Assembly: GCA_963930775.1 (NCBI GenBank)
Contig: OZ005690.1
Location: 9,532,225 to 9,596,224 of the forward strand
Length of the DNA stretch: 64,000 nucleotides
Direction of reading: 5' to 3'
From: Cliona cf. orientalis
Taxonomy: Eukaryota; Porifera; Demospongiae; Clionaida; Clionaidae
Made by a program: the position numbers and the translations under genes. Each line of letters opens with the position of its first letter. Position 1 is the stretch's first letter. The notes under the pieces were generated by a model, which saw only the letters and a program-made list of their open reading frames with translations, did not search any database and was not told where the DNA came from. This document shows positions 1-11,851 of the stretch, one piece after another.

Positions 1-92
1 ATGTATAGTCTCACTCTGCAAAAGTCTTATTATGCCATTTCTGGTTAAGATGACATTAATTTTATGTATGATCATAGTGATTACTTCACTAG

Positions 93-3000
93 CTCAATGG
101 TGATACATCGTTGCTACAAGCTTGTGATGAAGGTAATCTACAGCTGGCAGTTCTCCTGATTGATCACGGAGCAGCAGTGGACTATGTAAACACGGTGAGA
201 CTGTTGTATGTCCATGGTGGACATGGTGTGGCACAGAATGGTGTGCTCAGTTTAGAGCGAGGTGGGGCATGTTGTATGTCTGTATAGTCATCACAGTGTA
301 ACTATGGGTCAGTTACATTGACACCTGTAGGTAATATTATGGGTTAAATTAGCAGTGTGTTCCCACCTTACTCTGTGTAGTAGATTACATGCAGTGGGAG
401 TGGTTGTTTGATTCCCCTTACCCCACTCTTCCGTTACCCTGTATGTGTGTCTCTCTTACAGGATGGATGCACGTCATTGTACTACGCATGTAAAAATGGA
501 CATGCAAGTATCGTGAACTTATTACTGGAAAAGGGTGCCAATATTAACGAGGTACAGCATCAGCTAATTTATTGTGATATAAGTGTGTAATGTAGCAAGG
601 CCAACTACATGTCATCATCATTCATGTATACTCAGCTGCTCTCATTCTACAGGGCGCTCTTCCACCAGTGTATGGAGCCAGTCAGGGAGGGCACCTGGCT
701 ATTGTTGAGCTGCTGGTCAGTCGAGGGGCTAGGATTGACCAGCCCACTGATGTGAGATTAATTATTTGTGTGCATGCTAATTATTGGGAAAGATAAAGCG
801 ACCCCCACATACATACATACAATACTCATGAATAATAAATATTGCTAGAGTAGTGTACATGAGTGTAGAATATTATAGTGACATGTATACGTCTATGTGT
901 TCACTAGCTAATAATGCATGTGCACAATTATTGCAGTCAATTACAGTAAAGATTGTCAACATTGACTACATGTTAATGCTGAATGTAGCTCACCAAACAA
1001 AGCTGGCTAAAGCAGACACGGAGTGGTGTAGGGAGACTAGAAAGCGAGAGAGGGTAGGGGATCAGTGCACAAGAATAGTATCTATCTGTAGCAACAAGGC
1101 TCCATAGTGATATTATATGCTGTAGAGTAGGTAATTGCCCAGATCATGATCATCCGTCAAAATATATGTGGCCACACTAAGGCCAAATTTCCTGATAATA
1201 GCTAGTCTGTACTAAAAACCAACAAGTTTACCATCACTAGAATTGAACCAGCCTACTGGGTGGTGACGTTTAACAGTAATGACTGTCAGTTTAATTAGGG
1301 TACACAGCAAGCAGCCTACTGTTGAATGTAAATTTAGCCTCATCCCTTGGCCTTCGCATTGATTGTGCAGTGAGTGCCATCGGCCGATTCATTTCAATAA
1401 TAGACACAGCTTTTATAATAATTGTTTAGTATCTACGTGTACTTTGTAGCACTAGGCCCATAACTTGCAAGTTCACTGTGAGCATGCATAGATAGTAAAA
1501 GGAGCAACCCAATCCCCCCTCTGCTATCTATGCTGTTAGCGAAGGCTCACCCCCTCGATGGTTTACATCACCCTAGTAGTGTCATGTGAGGTACATTATT
1601 ATTGTTGTGATTTTGCTCTTAACTATAAGTTCAACTGTTGAGAGAGCAGGTCCTACATAATTAATTATCATGGTTCTAAACTATCACCTCTGCTGCTGGT
1701 ATCAACTAAATTAAAATAAGCACAATTTATTAATGAATGTATCATCTCTATTATTGCCTAAAATCAGTACTCTATGTAGTACTTGATTACCTCTCTTTTG
1801 CCTACAGAGTGGTTGTATGTGACGACGGCCTCATACCCCTCAAGCTCTGTGACATTCACGGTAGCAATCTAATGCTATGCTAGCCTGTAGACCCAGTATG
1901 ACTTACCCATGATTAGCCACAGTCAAAACAGCACATGATAGATGTGGTCAACAGGCATGCCCAGACAAAAATAACAAGTGTGTGCAGCCCTTATCAAGCA
2001 CATTGTAGTAAAAAAATTTGTGCATTTTTTGACATGATAGCACTGGTCAGATGCTAGAACACCTAACTGTTGTACTCTGGTGATTTTTGTGTGAAGACAG
2101 AATTGCTTACATTACATTATTCCTTGCTTGCATGTGGGATATTACTCAGCATTTTGAAATTATAATATCAGGGGTGCCCTACACAATAACTAGTTGCTAT
2201 TGTATCCTTCACTTTGACTATTAGTTCCTGGATTAAGTAGCCACATGTTCACTATTATTTCCTACATAATATTATTATACTATTATAAAAGTGAACCAGC
2301 CTAGGGGGACTATCTTGAATGTTTAGAAGCAACCTGGTACACATGCAAGCAGCCTACTATTGAATGTAGAGATTTAGCCTCATCCCTTGGCCTTCACATT
2401 GATTGTGCAGTGAGTGCCATCGGCTGATTCATTCCAACAACAGACATTAATTTTAGTTTGCATACATGTGCATGTACTTTGAATTGAAGTTGCTAAATAC
2501 TACTAATAGGCCTATAGCTGGCTACAAGTTCACTGTGAGCATAGATAGTAGAAGGGGCAACCCAACCCCCCTTCTACTGTTTATGCTGTGAGTGAAGGCT
2601 CGCCCCCTCAATGGTTTACATCACCCTAGTAGTGTCATGTTTTTTACTGAGGTAAGTATGAATGTATTATTATTGTGATTTCGTGTCATTAATATTATTG
2701 TGGGAGCAGATGCATGACATTGTTTTCTGCTGCTGACATTATGTATTACAGATCCATATCACTCAATTATGTGTGGTAAAATTCTATATCGACTAAACGT
2801 ATTACATTTAATTTATTAAATGTTTGTCGAAGCAGTTAAACAATGGCATTTAATTATATTGCAATACTCTCTTTTACCTATAATATTATTATAATATTAT
2901 TGAGGACTGCTTGTGCTCATGGTAGTTAGCAATCTAATGCTATGCTAACCTTTAGACCCAGTATGACTTGATGACTCTTACCTATGTTTAGCTTGTGGAA

Positions 3001-4057
3001 GCACAGTCAAACAGCACATTATATAATATTATGTGGTTAATAGGCATGATCGAAAGACTATGCAGCCCTTACAAAGCACTTGATAGTGAAATTATTATGG
3101 TTTTTGACATCATGATAGTACTGGTCGCATGCTAGGATGCCTAACCATTGAATCATGGTCATATTAAATTTTATGTGGACAACGTCTAACAATGACAGCA
3201 TAGTGACAGAACTGATTATATATTATAATGCATTATCCCTTGTATAGTAGTATATTACATGACATGGATTAGTCGTTGATGTGCATGCACACTAATGTGT
3301 GCACTAACTAATAAGTTGAGTTATGCTTTCATTTACTAGCTCAACTGTTGAGAAAGCTAATTAAAAGTTATTTTCACGTTTCTATGTACACTCATCTCCT
3401 ACTGTTGGCATTTTATGTACCACAGAGCTCCCGTGCTGCTACTCCCTTAATTACAGCGTGTGACCATAACCATCCTCAAGTGGCCAGATACTTGATTAGC
3501 AAAGGAGCCAGAGTAAACTACCAACAAAAGGTTATTCATTGCCTCTATTGTTCTATTGATAAAACTATAATTTTTCCCACAGAAAGGCTACACGTCTCTC
3601 CATGCAGCTTCTCTCAAAGGCCACGCAGCTATAGCTCAGCTACTGATTGAATCCCAAGCCAAGCTGGATATTAAAAACAATGTAAGTGTTGAGCTGCTAG
3701 TTGCATGCATGGGTATGGGTAGCTAGTTGACATGTCACTAGTATAAGGCTTTAGGCATGGCACTAAAGGTACTATGGGGTTGGGGAAGCATGTCTGGCAG
3801 ACCTGGAGGACAACAGATCACTGAGCACAGAAACTTAGTTGGAGTAGCTGAAGGTGTGCACAGCTTCAAGTCACAAATTGAAGTCCCAATTTAGTGTGCA
3901 TCCATACAACATGTCCTACCCTCAATTAGTATGACTGACTGTTGATATTACTTTGTGTTTGTGGCATTACTATAGAGAGGTGAAACTCCCATTGATATTG
4001 CAAGACGGAAAGGGCACTCGGAAATCGTGAGTCTTTTGGAGAAAGCGGATCATACTA
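93..4057 (+). CDS. Paralogue A ankyrin exons (six repeats)
   Basis: Six exons of 82-105 nt, five of them ending in phase 0, each encode about one ankyrin repeat of 30-35 residues. Signature residues are visible: DGCTSLYYACKNGH in 462-551, GHLAIVELLVSRGARID in 653-751, HPQVARYLISKGARVNY in 3426-3530, GYTSLHAASLKGHAAIAQLL in 3583-3681, and GETPIDIARRKGHSEIVSLL in 3976-4057, which ends in phase 1. One exon per repeat is the pattern expected when ankyrin arrays grow by exon-plus-intron duplication. Ankyrin repeats bind protein partners; no partner can be read from sequence. The preceding repeats seen in paralogue B (50,421-52,045) must lie upstream of this window. Confidence 0.88.
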
Positions 4058-7000
4058 GTAAGTAATAAATCAGTGTGGGTACATGTGCTAGGGATTGATC
4101 TGGTTTCAGCTACGGAGAGCAAAGAGAGCAAAATTGTAGTCTCATTGATAGTACCTTAAGGGAACCAACTATGTATGTGTGTATGTGTGTACATTGTGTA
4201 TTAGAGAAGTGAGCTGTGTATACATAAACCAGAGGTTAATGCTATAAATGAAGGATTATTCAACCACATAATAGGGTAACTTAACATAACTTGTATCATT
4301 AACCCTCGCCGCAAAGCGTAGGCGGAGGGTTACTGCAATCGTTTGGCGATTTTTGTCCGTCCGTCCGTTTGTCCGTCTGTTTGTCTGTCCGTTTGTCCGT
4401 CCGTATGGTAAGGGTCGTCTGAGAGAAAGTACGCATCTGAGGATTACCAGGAAGAGTGGTCACGTTAAGTCCTGCCCAGTGGTATAGTAGTGTGCAGCTG
4501 TGGTTGCCATCTGTGCCTTGCTGGTCAGTTGTCAATGCAGTGACAGTGTAAACAGGCAGTGGCTCTCAAGTGCATAATTGAGTTCTACCCTACCCAGCTA
4601 CCTAGACAGCTACCCCACCATTCCTGTTAACGCAAGGCACATATTGCACAGTTGATGAGATTATTAACTGTATGCAATATACTGAATTGATTTTGTTGTA
4701 GAGGCAGGCAGTGAAGATGGAGCAGCAGTGGCTACACCTGATAGGACAAGTGAGCAGACATCTACTGAAGAGACACCAAGAGAGAGAGAAGCTAGCTCCA
4801 ATTCAACAGGTATGAATGAATGGAGTGGAGAGAGATGGGACACTGTCACTGATGTGTGTAGCTGAGTGTGGTAGACAGAGCCCTGTTTGTTCATAACATT
4901 ACACTGTGGTTTGGGAACAGGGAAACACACGCCTGTGTCTGGTTTGCTAATCTAATCTCTACTGCCACCTCATAAAAACAGGAAATACAATGTCATAGGG
5001 TCAACTATTCCATAAATGGAAGTACAAAGAAGCATTATGCACACAGTCATGATAAAATTAATACATGCATACACACACGTGCACACACACACAATGCATA
5101 CGCACATTGACACATATGCACACACATAATTATTAATTAGTCATGCACATATTATTATGTGTACATGCACACACACACTCCTCACACATATACAGTCCCC
5201 TCAGGTCATATTCTGACCAGGGAAGAGCTGCAGGTGCTTGGTGCTCTACTGGCTCGTTATAGTGATGAGCAGCTGAAATCTATCCAACTCTCCCTTCAAG
5301 AGGAGCAAGAGATTCGAGACATCTCCCGTGAGGAGGTGGAAAAGTCTCTCCGGCAGAGTGGTCTGGCATCCATGGCTGATGGACTCAAGGATGACATAGA
5401 AAAAGGTATTGCCTGAGATGATGATACTCCCTGCCACTGCACACACACTACATAGTATTGATTATGGGATTCTTAAGGCCACACAGAATAAATTATTTCA
5501 TGGTTTGAACTAACTTGACCACGAAAATTAATAGTAGGATTGGTCGGGAGGGTGGATGATAATTAAACCAAAGAATTTTAATTACAAGTGTCAGTGCTTC
5601 TATGTAAACTTGTAGTATTCCAGCTGTCTATAGGCTTGTGCTGTGTGGATACATTAATTTTTTATGACGGTCCTATTAGAAGTCTGAGTCCGCATATAAA
5701 CCAGTAGTAAACTCAGCTATCAAATGCTTTAAATTTTAGAGTCGGTCGGGTTAGTTCAAAGAAATATTTAATTCCGAGTGGCCTAATGTAAATCTTCTAG
5801 TGCCTGAACGGTTTTATGTGTATCAGATTTTGTTCATTGTTGTGGGGGCAGGGTTGGTAGATTATGGGTATGCCATTATGGATGTATCGGGAAACATCTA
5901 TACTGGAGGCATCCAAAGGGTGTGCTCTCTCCTGTCGTATGTAAAAATAATTTGATGCATGTAGGAGGGACAGCATTCTTATACATGTACATAATACACA
6001 CCTATGGTGGAGGGCTGTTTTTCATTGTTTTTGTGAATGTATGGAAAATTAACAATGCAAAATCCAATGCATAAAATAATTGATGTTTACGATGTGTATA
6101 AAGCATGATTTGTAATCAATCAGGTGGCATTTATCTTTTGTATGGCATAATAATAACTGCCTAATTATTGCCATAGTTACATTATATGCTTTTTGTGCTA
6201 GAATAATTAATTTTTGTTCATACAGTGCAACCTCGATTATCCGGACCTCGTTTATCCGGCACCTCGATTATCCGGACTAGCCCGAGACCTAAAAATACAT
6301 TACCACGCATGCGCAGAAGGGTGACCGATGATCTTTTGTGAGTGTGGTTATAGATTGAGCAATGAGCTACGGACTCTACAGGCTTGCCTTGGCCAAAATT
6401 GACTGACCAAAGTACTTTTCTGAACACTGCTGGCCATGATCATACTGTATAGGTATCGTTTATAGGCTAGGTATCATAAAACCAGGCAAGGAATGTAGGC
6501 ATTTCAGTTATCCGGACATTTCACTTATCCGGTATGGCAGCGATCGGCTGGTGGACAAAGGGGTCCGGATAATCGGATAATTCATACTGCATAGATTTTC
6601 ACGTATGGTCATTTTGTAAAATGTCAATAACTGCAAGATGACATTATTATAATAATTAATGTGGACATAATGACAGAAGTTTTCATTGTGGATATCCCAA
6701 GATATTAATTACAGCTTGTATTTTTTAACTACATATTAATAGTATTCTAGCCCATCGTCAAGTGGTTGCTAAGGTATACAAGATACTGTATATGTGATAC
6801 AGTCCCTCCTTTTGGGCTCATGTCCATATGTTTACCATTATACAGATCCTGAGGGCCAGGGAAAGCATACATTTCTTGAGGGCTAAAAACATACTTTTTG
6901 TATCCAGGGAAGCAATGGGCTAGAAATAGTTACTGACCAATCCCTCGCAGTATAGAAGCACTCATCCCTCGGGTTTTGTCCCTGGTATTTATGCTTCTAT

Positions 7001-10000
7001 ACTGCATGCAAACTTCGGGAGTTGGTCAAAAATAAGGATGAAGTATACGTAAGGATGGGAGGGCCAAAAACTACACAAACATATTCAGTACTCATAGAGT
7101 CTACTGACTGATTTTATACTATTAAAAGTTTAAGCATACAATAACCAATTCTAACCCACATCAATATTCACTGTCAAAACAGAGCACTTAGTCTATTAAC
7201 TATGATTGTAGTCTCCAGCATTGTTATACCATGTGTGCATGGGTACTTACTTCATAATAAAAATATAACTATTAGGTATAATAAACATGAAGCACTACAC
7301 AGCCTACGAGGAAGCACTCAAAGGAGGCCTCAGCCTAACTTTACGATACCTAAAATTCCTCTTCTTTGGCCCTCCTCGCTCTGGAAAGTCGTCTACTCGA
7401 CGTCGCTTGATTAAAGACATCATCAACCTAAGTCAGCTTGGTGGGCCCTCAGTAAGCACTGGGGTAGCGGAAACAAATGATGTCATCATCAAGAAACTGA
7501 CGAGCGAGCCAGCAGCTATTGTAGGATCTCAGTGGTGGTCTATGAAGAGATCAAAGGAGGGCACACAGCTAGATGTGTATGCTGAAGGGGATCTCGGCTA
7601 TATTGCTCAGCTGTTCTACCAACTAATCTCCAGAGGAAGTATCAGTACCACTCCAACAACTAGCAGTGACCCAATCCCAGTCCAGAACAGCAACCAACAT
7701 TCACAGAGTGAAGCACCTGATACCGCTATAGTTCCAGCATCAACAATGGATGAACAACCAGACAATGGAACTGAAGTAGAAACTGTACTGAGACTGTCAG
7801 ATACAGAGAAATCAGAAATCGATGATGCCTTCAAAAAGCTGACCACAATTCTTCAATCCGACAGTCCAGAAGATCTCAAGCGACTACTTGAAGATCTAAC
7901 GATGATCAACATGACAGATGTCGGTGGTCAGCCAGCCTTTTTAGACATGCTACCAGCCCTCACCATTGGCCCAGCTCTATACCTTCTCTTCTTTCGACTC
8001 GACCAAGAGCTTCAAGAACACTATCCAGTGCGTTTCCTTCAAGACGAAAAAGGAGCGGAAATAGTATTAGAAACTTCATATTGCATTGAAGAAGTCCTTT
8101 ACCAATGTCTAGCTAGTATCGCCTGCTTCAGCTCACCCTCACAAGCTGATCCCAAGGCAGTATCAAAGTCTGGAGCTCTACTCTTTGGAACATACAAAGA
8201 TAAAGTAGATGATGCAAGGATCTTTCAAGTACAAAGAACACTAGAAGACAAGTTCAAGGCTACTAAGTTGTACAAAGAAGGGCTACTACTGAAGCCACGT
8301 ACACCGAAGAATAGAATGGCATTCACAGTCGATAATATGAAGGGCACGGAGGAGACAGAAATGAAAGATATTCGTGAAGATATCGAAGGAATAATCAAAA
8401 CGTATTTCCCTGCAATTCCAATTCCAGCGTCGTGGCTCATGTTCAGAGTAGTATTGCATCTACTAAACAAGCCTGTGTTAAGCCTTGCTCAATGTGAAGA
8501 AATTGCTAATCGATTATCAATGCCCACTCCAGTTCAAGAAGCCATTTGGTTCTTTCATCACGACATAGGCAGCCTGATGCATTACTCCGATATTCCCTCA
8601 ATGAAAGATACGGTCATTTGCAATCCTCAGGTCATCTTTGACAGCATCAGCAAGCTCATCATCGATAAATTTCAGATTGGAAATAGAGCCATAACAGCAG
8701 GTGAAATTGAAGAGTTCTACCAAAGAGGCTTCTTCACTTTGCTACACATCCAGGATACAACAGATCATCCCCAAAGCAGTCTTCTTGAGCTGAATCAGCT
8801 AGTCGATGTTCTCAAACACCACAACATTTTGGCAGAGGTGAAGGAAGACGAGGAAGTAGCTTCCTCCAGTGAGCCAGAGCCTGAGCCAAAGTTCATCATG
8901 CCAGCCGTACTCCAGCATGCCTCTGAAGAAGAGCTTGCCTGTCAAACATCACCAAATTTTGAACATGCAGCTCCTATGTTCATTCACTTTGAGATGGGAT
9001 TTGTACCATTTGGAGTCTTCAGTGCCAGCATTGCTCACTTTATCGGTCATCAAAGCACCACATCACCACAATGGAAATTATGCGACGATCAAGTGAGACG
9101 AAATAAACTGAAATTTCTCATCGATGATGGATTCTTTGTCACACTCATTTCTCGACCGCAATACTTTGAGATTCACGTGGAGCGACATTTACGATCAGTG
9201 AGCGAAAACTCAATACCAGTTATTTGTTCCGCAGTACGCCAAACAGTAGTTGAAACTCTAGAAACTGTCATAGCTGAGATGAAGTATAAGCCCTTCAGGA
9301 CTCCCCTCTTTTTGACCGAGCAGCCTTTCAACCTCGCATTCACTTGTTGCCTTGACGACATGCATGGTGACCACCTCATGATAGTCGACAACAAAAATCG
9401 ATATCGTGTCAAGTGCTCTAAGAATCACGTTACCTTTCGTACTCCTGAAGAATATCTACTATGGTTCAACCAGGTACAAAATTGACTAAAGAATTGACTC
9501 ATGCTTGTCAGATCAATGTTAACTGTAGTATTTTTTGTACACAGGATAAGAATTCAGTGGATACAGATCGAAGTACTTTTGCAGAATTACGTGCATCAGG
9601 TTTGCATGCACGATTACTCAATATTGTTGTTTTATGAATTACTATCATGATCTTTTCTTTTACTAATTATTGTAGATTCACTCAAGGTTGCTGATTTACG
9701 GATAATCCAGAGTAGCAGTTGGGACGCCCGCTCCCAGTGGTACAATGTGGGTCTAGAGCTTGGCATATCACCAGACTCACTAGACGCCATAAGAAGGAAC
9801 CACCGAGATATCTGTGAGGATTGCTATACAACCATTCTGAAGCGGTGGCTGAAGGGGGACCATCCCAGGCCAACTCTGGCTGCCCTGGCTGAAGCACTCA
9901 GCTCCCATGCTGTCGGCATGGCCCACCTTGCCCAACACCTACCACCAATGGAAAAAGGTGAGCTATAGCTCTACAGTAGCTAGCTAGCTATGTGGATTGG

Positions 10001-10086
10001 TAGTTATGACATCGTATTGGATTTATTGTACAGTTAAGAGTGTGAGAAGAACTGAACAACTGACTCCAAAATGTGTCATCATTTAA
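93..10086 (+). CDS. Paralogue A: ankyrin / Roc-COR-like GTPase / Death-like protein (5' partial)
   Basis: Multi-exon gene entering the window from the left. Exons I assign: 93-194, 462-551, 653-751, 3426-3530, 3583-3681, 3976-4057, 4702-4809, 5196-5405, 7276-9473, 9545-9599, 9676-9957, 10034-10086. They total 3,483 nt, 1,160 codons plus stop, and all phases match. Domain order is six visible ankyrin repeats, an acidic linker, a short helical segment, a P-loop G domain, a COR-like domain, a unique region and a Death-like helical domain. DAPK1-type ROCO proteins have the same order after their kinase; no kinase is seen here, though upstream exons are outside the window. Likely a cytosolic signalling scaffold GTPase (inference). 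Splice sites are GT-AG; two donors are weak (gttatt at 3,531, gtattg at 5,406) but both recur in paralogue B. If the last intron is not removed, translation stops at 9,968 instead. Confidence 0.82.
752..3425 (+). repeat. Long intron of paralogue A holding two copies of an intronic repeat
   Basis: No coding exon is convincing here. Two related blocks (about 1,336-1,590 and 2,379-2,640) start with TAGCCTCATCCCTTGG and end near ATGGTTTACATCACCCTAG. Three more blocks lie in the matching intron of paralogue B (from about 53,988, 55,494 and 57,298), and an inverted piece lies at 42,968-43,150. A splice-acceptor-like sequence followed by a possible decayed ankyrin exon occurs at 1,808. Both the blocks and the spacer between them are shared with paralogue B. 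Confidence 0.7.
4299..4545 (+). mobile_element. Dispersed repeat with GTCCGTCC microsatellite (intronic)
   Basis: The block begins CCTCGCCGCAAAGCGTAGG and contains a GTCCGTCCGTTTGTCC-type simple repeat. Its reverse complement recurs at about 15,918-16,138, minus most of the microsatellite. It sits between ankyrin exon 3976-4057 and linker exon 4702-4809 of paralogue A. It is absent from the corresponding intron of paralogue B, where a small exon (59,084-59,140) lies instead. Open frames across it are products of the simple repeat. Confidence 0.7.
4702..5405 (+). CDS. Paralogue A linker and short helical segment exons
   Basis: Exon 4702-4809 (phase 1 in and out) encodes a Ser/Glu/Thr-rich acidic linker (for example EAGSEDGAAV, then TSEQTSTEETPRE). 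Exon 5196-5405 encodes a predicted helical segment beginning HILTREELQVLGALLARY and continuing with Glu/Arg-rich helices. It could be a small death-fold-like or coiled module, but I recognise no named family. The acceptor is ambiguous: AG at 5,194-5,195 or AG at 5,203-5,204 both keep frame and differ by three residues. Paralogue B keeps the same ambiguity (59,813 or 59,822). The segment is almost identical between paralogues. Confidence 0.8.
5406..7275 (+). other. Intron of paralogue A, colinear with 60,023-61,192
   Basis: No exon seen. Much of it aligns by eye with the same intron in paralogue B, with indels. The main difference is a foldback element at 6,223-6,580 present only here; other length differences fall in 5,440-5,800. 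The acceptor is ACTATTAG before 7,276. Confidence 0.75.
6223..6580. mobile_element. pogo/Tigger-like foldback MITE
   Basis: Begins CAGTGCAACCTCGATTATCC, with repeated TTATCCGG motifs inside and their inverse toward the right end (GGGGTCCGGATAATCGG). Such CAGT..ATCCGG termini are typical of pogo/Tigger-derived MITEs (family knowledge). TTCATA flanks both sides (6,217-6,222 and 6,581-6,586) and occurs once at the matching empty site in paralogue B near 60,475-60,480. The right terminus is incomplete compared with the copy at 32,578-32,928. No transposase is encoded. Confidence 0.85.
7276..9473 (+). CDS. Paralogue A Roc-COR-like GTPase exon
   Basis: A single 2,198-nt exon, open throughout, entered in phase 1 and left in phase 0 (donor GTACAA). 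Visible motifs in order: P-loop GPPRSGKSS, followed by basic TRRRLI; a variable Ser/Thr/Pro-rich linker (about residues 110-170 of the exon); G3-like DVGGQPAFLDM; G4-like GTYKDKVDD; then a COR-like stretch with IPASWLMFRVVLHLL, IGSLMHYSDIP and VICNPQVIFDSISKLI. The Trp-containing SWLMF and the 'SLMHY..IP..KDTVICNPQ' pattern match the start and core of COR domains in ROCO proteins. The last roughly 200 residues are a unique region with FVPFGVFSASIAHFI. The Met codon at 7,287 is internal because the acceptor at 7,275 puts codons upstream of it in frame. Predicted to bind GTP and dimerise through COR (family inference). Confidence 0.88.
9545..10086 (+). CDS. Paralogue A C-terminal Death-like domain exons
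   Basis: Exons 9545-9599, 9676-9957 and 10034-10086. The middle exon encodes a six-helix-like segment with SSSWDARSQWYNVGLELG, SPDSLDAIRRNH and a Trp in ILKRWLKG. This is the usual Death-domain pattern: an initial WxxL-type helix, then LGI..LD.I, then a 'W..G..PT...L..AL' end. Exon phases join cleanly (1 to 1, then 1). Reading through 9,957 gives a stop at 9,966-9,968. Splicing at GTGAGC (9,958) to the acceptor at 10,031-10,033 adds 17-18 codons and a TAA at 10,084-10,086. I favour splicing because the donor is strong. A polyadenylation-like signal follows at 10,244. Confidence 0.8.
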
Positions 10087-10243
10087 TATAACAGTTGATT
10101 ACTTTCAAAATCTGATATTCTGTGAATAATGAATGTGTAGTTGTGGTCATTAAAAACAAATTATTATTGTAGAAGTGAATAATATTTTACCGGTAGTTAC
10201 TAATGTTGTTAGACATATTATAACTGCATGACTAATTGTTTCA

Positions 10244-10249
10244 AATAAA
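10244..10249 (+). promoter_or_regulatory. Candidate polyadenylation signal of paralogue A
   Basis: AATAAA about 160 nt after the predicted stop codon of paralogue A. It is the first canonical hexamer I see downstream of the stop. Cleavage site not determinable here. Confidence 0.4.
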
Positions 10250-10399
10250 ATCAAACGTGACATGAGTGGTGGAGAGACATACGTAATTTCCTTAAAAGCA
10301 GAATATGCGTATGTATGAGAGATGCATGTTGTCCTTAATAATTATTCCACAGCGCTAGCCCTACCTATTGTCTGTGTAAACATGCATTGTACGTGTGGT

Positions 10400-11835
10400 G
10401 ACTGAGTGTATTATTAGGTTAGCAACTGAAAATAATTTAGTTTATGCATGCATGCTTTATACTCTGACAAAAATACATCATAAGCAACACATCTTTAGAT
10501 ACAGGAAATGACAATAAACTACAACAACATTAAAATACATACATACACATGCACAGTGCACTGTTCAAGTTACTACAGTACATAAGTCTGAGAATATAAT
10601 ATATATGCCATTTGTGTTAAAATTGCCCTACTTGTACGTGTGTGTACTTGAAAAAATTAATAATAGTATTACTCGATTTTCCATAATAGGCTATTCCAAT
10701 ATATAAAGATACACCCCCACGAAAGACTAAATTTTGATTAACCCCCTCTGGAAGCTTAATTATTGACTTTAATGAAATCTTAATGGGTAAATACCCAATC
10801 TTAATGAAATCTAGATGGTTACTGTGAGGACAATAATGAATCCTGGGGGATTATCATGCAAATGACACTGCATCTTGTTACATTTTAATGAGTCTTGGGG
10901 GGTCAAGCCCTCTTTTTAATTGGTTCTTGATGGTTAAAAATCTATTTTTACCCATCAAGAACTCATTAAAATGGCATAAATTTAGACCCCTCAGATGTAA
11001 TTATGGCTCTTCCGTGGGGGTGTATGGCTATTAAATGGAAAAGCCCAATATTATTATTTCTCTGCCCCTGCTTTTGATCATGGGACTCAATACAAATTAA
11101 AGCATGCATATGCATCATACTATGTGTGTATGTACTGCATCTTATGTATGTGATCACAAAAGAGCAGGACCCAAGACAGTCTGTCGGGCGGCTGATAATC
11201 TAACCATAGAAGTATCAGTGCAAAAGCATGTCTGGAGACCTTTATACTACAAAAACAGCTTTTCATTGATCAGCAGTTAGATACTCTCTCTTATACTCTT
11301 GTAAGGACCTGGTACATGTCTGCATGTTGCTATATACATGATTCCACAGCCAGTATAAGTGAAGGGATAGTCTAAGATATTAATGCACCTCTCTGCACAG
11401 TTAAGCCCGCGGGTCATTGTTGCTCTCAAGTGTATTATTTGCTTAGCAACTGAAAATAATATAGTTTATGCATGCATGCTTTATACTCTGACAAAAATAC
11501 ATCATAAGCAGCACATGTACATCCTTAGATCATACAGGAAATGACAATAAACTACAACAACATTACAATACATACATACACACAGTGCACTGTTCAAGTT
11601 AATTACTACAGTACATAAGTCTGATGGGCGGCTGATAATCTGATTCTAACCATATAAAAGTATCAGTGCATGCATAAGCCAAAAGCATGTCTGGAGATCT
11701 TTATACTACAAAAACAGCTTTTCATGGATCAGTAGTTAGATACTATCTCTTATACTTTTGTAAGGACCTGGTACATGTCTGCATGTTGCTACATGATTCC
11801 ACAGCCAGTATAAGTGAAGGGATAGTCTAAGATAA
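10400..11835. repeat. Direct repeats flanking a foldback element
   Basis: The block about 10,424-10,600 (GCAACTGAAAATAATTTAG onward, with GACAATAAACTACAACAAC) recurs at about 11,442-11,620. The block about 11,186-11,400 (CGGGCGGCTGATAATCT, AGCATGTCTGGAGA, AAAAACAGCTTTTCATTGAT) recurs at about 11,627-11,850. Between them, about 10,675-11,050 is an inverted repeat whose arms share ACACCCCCACG and a TTCCA..AATAG motif. No coding capacity is seen. Confidence 0.6.
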
Positions 11836-11851
11836 TTAATGCACCTGCACA

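Noticed and set aside
1336-2640. Regular repeated blocks in the introns as a CRISPR array
   Set aside because: Blocks are about 250 bp, imperfect and about 1 kb apart in a eukaryotic intron; no short direct repeats with uniform spacers.
8225-8470. Minus-strand open frames within the GTPase exons (also 62,031-62,402)
   Set aside because: Antisense shadows of a strongly supported coding exon. Their conservation follows from the sense strand.
7287-9485. Treating the 732-codon open frame as a stand-alone single-exon gene starting at 7,287
   Set aside because: The paralogue lacks this Met, the acceptor at 7,275 fits in phase with the upstream helical exon, and a good donor at 9,474 leads to a Death-like exon.
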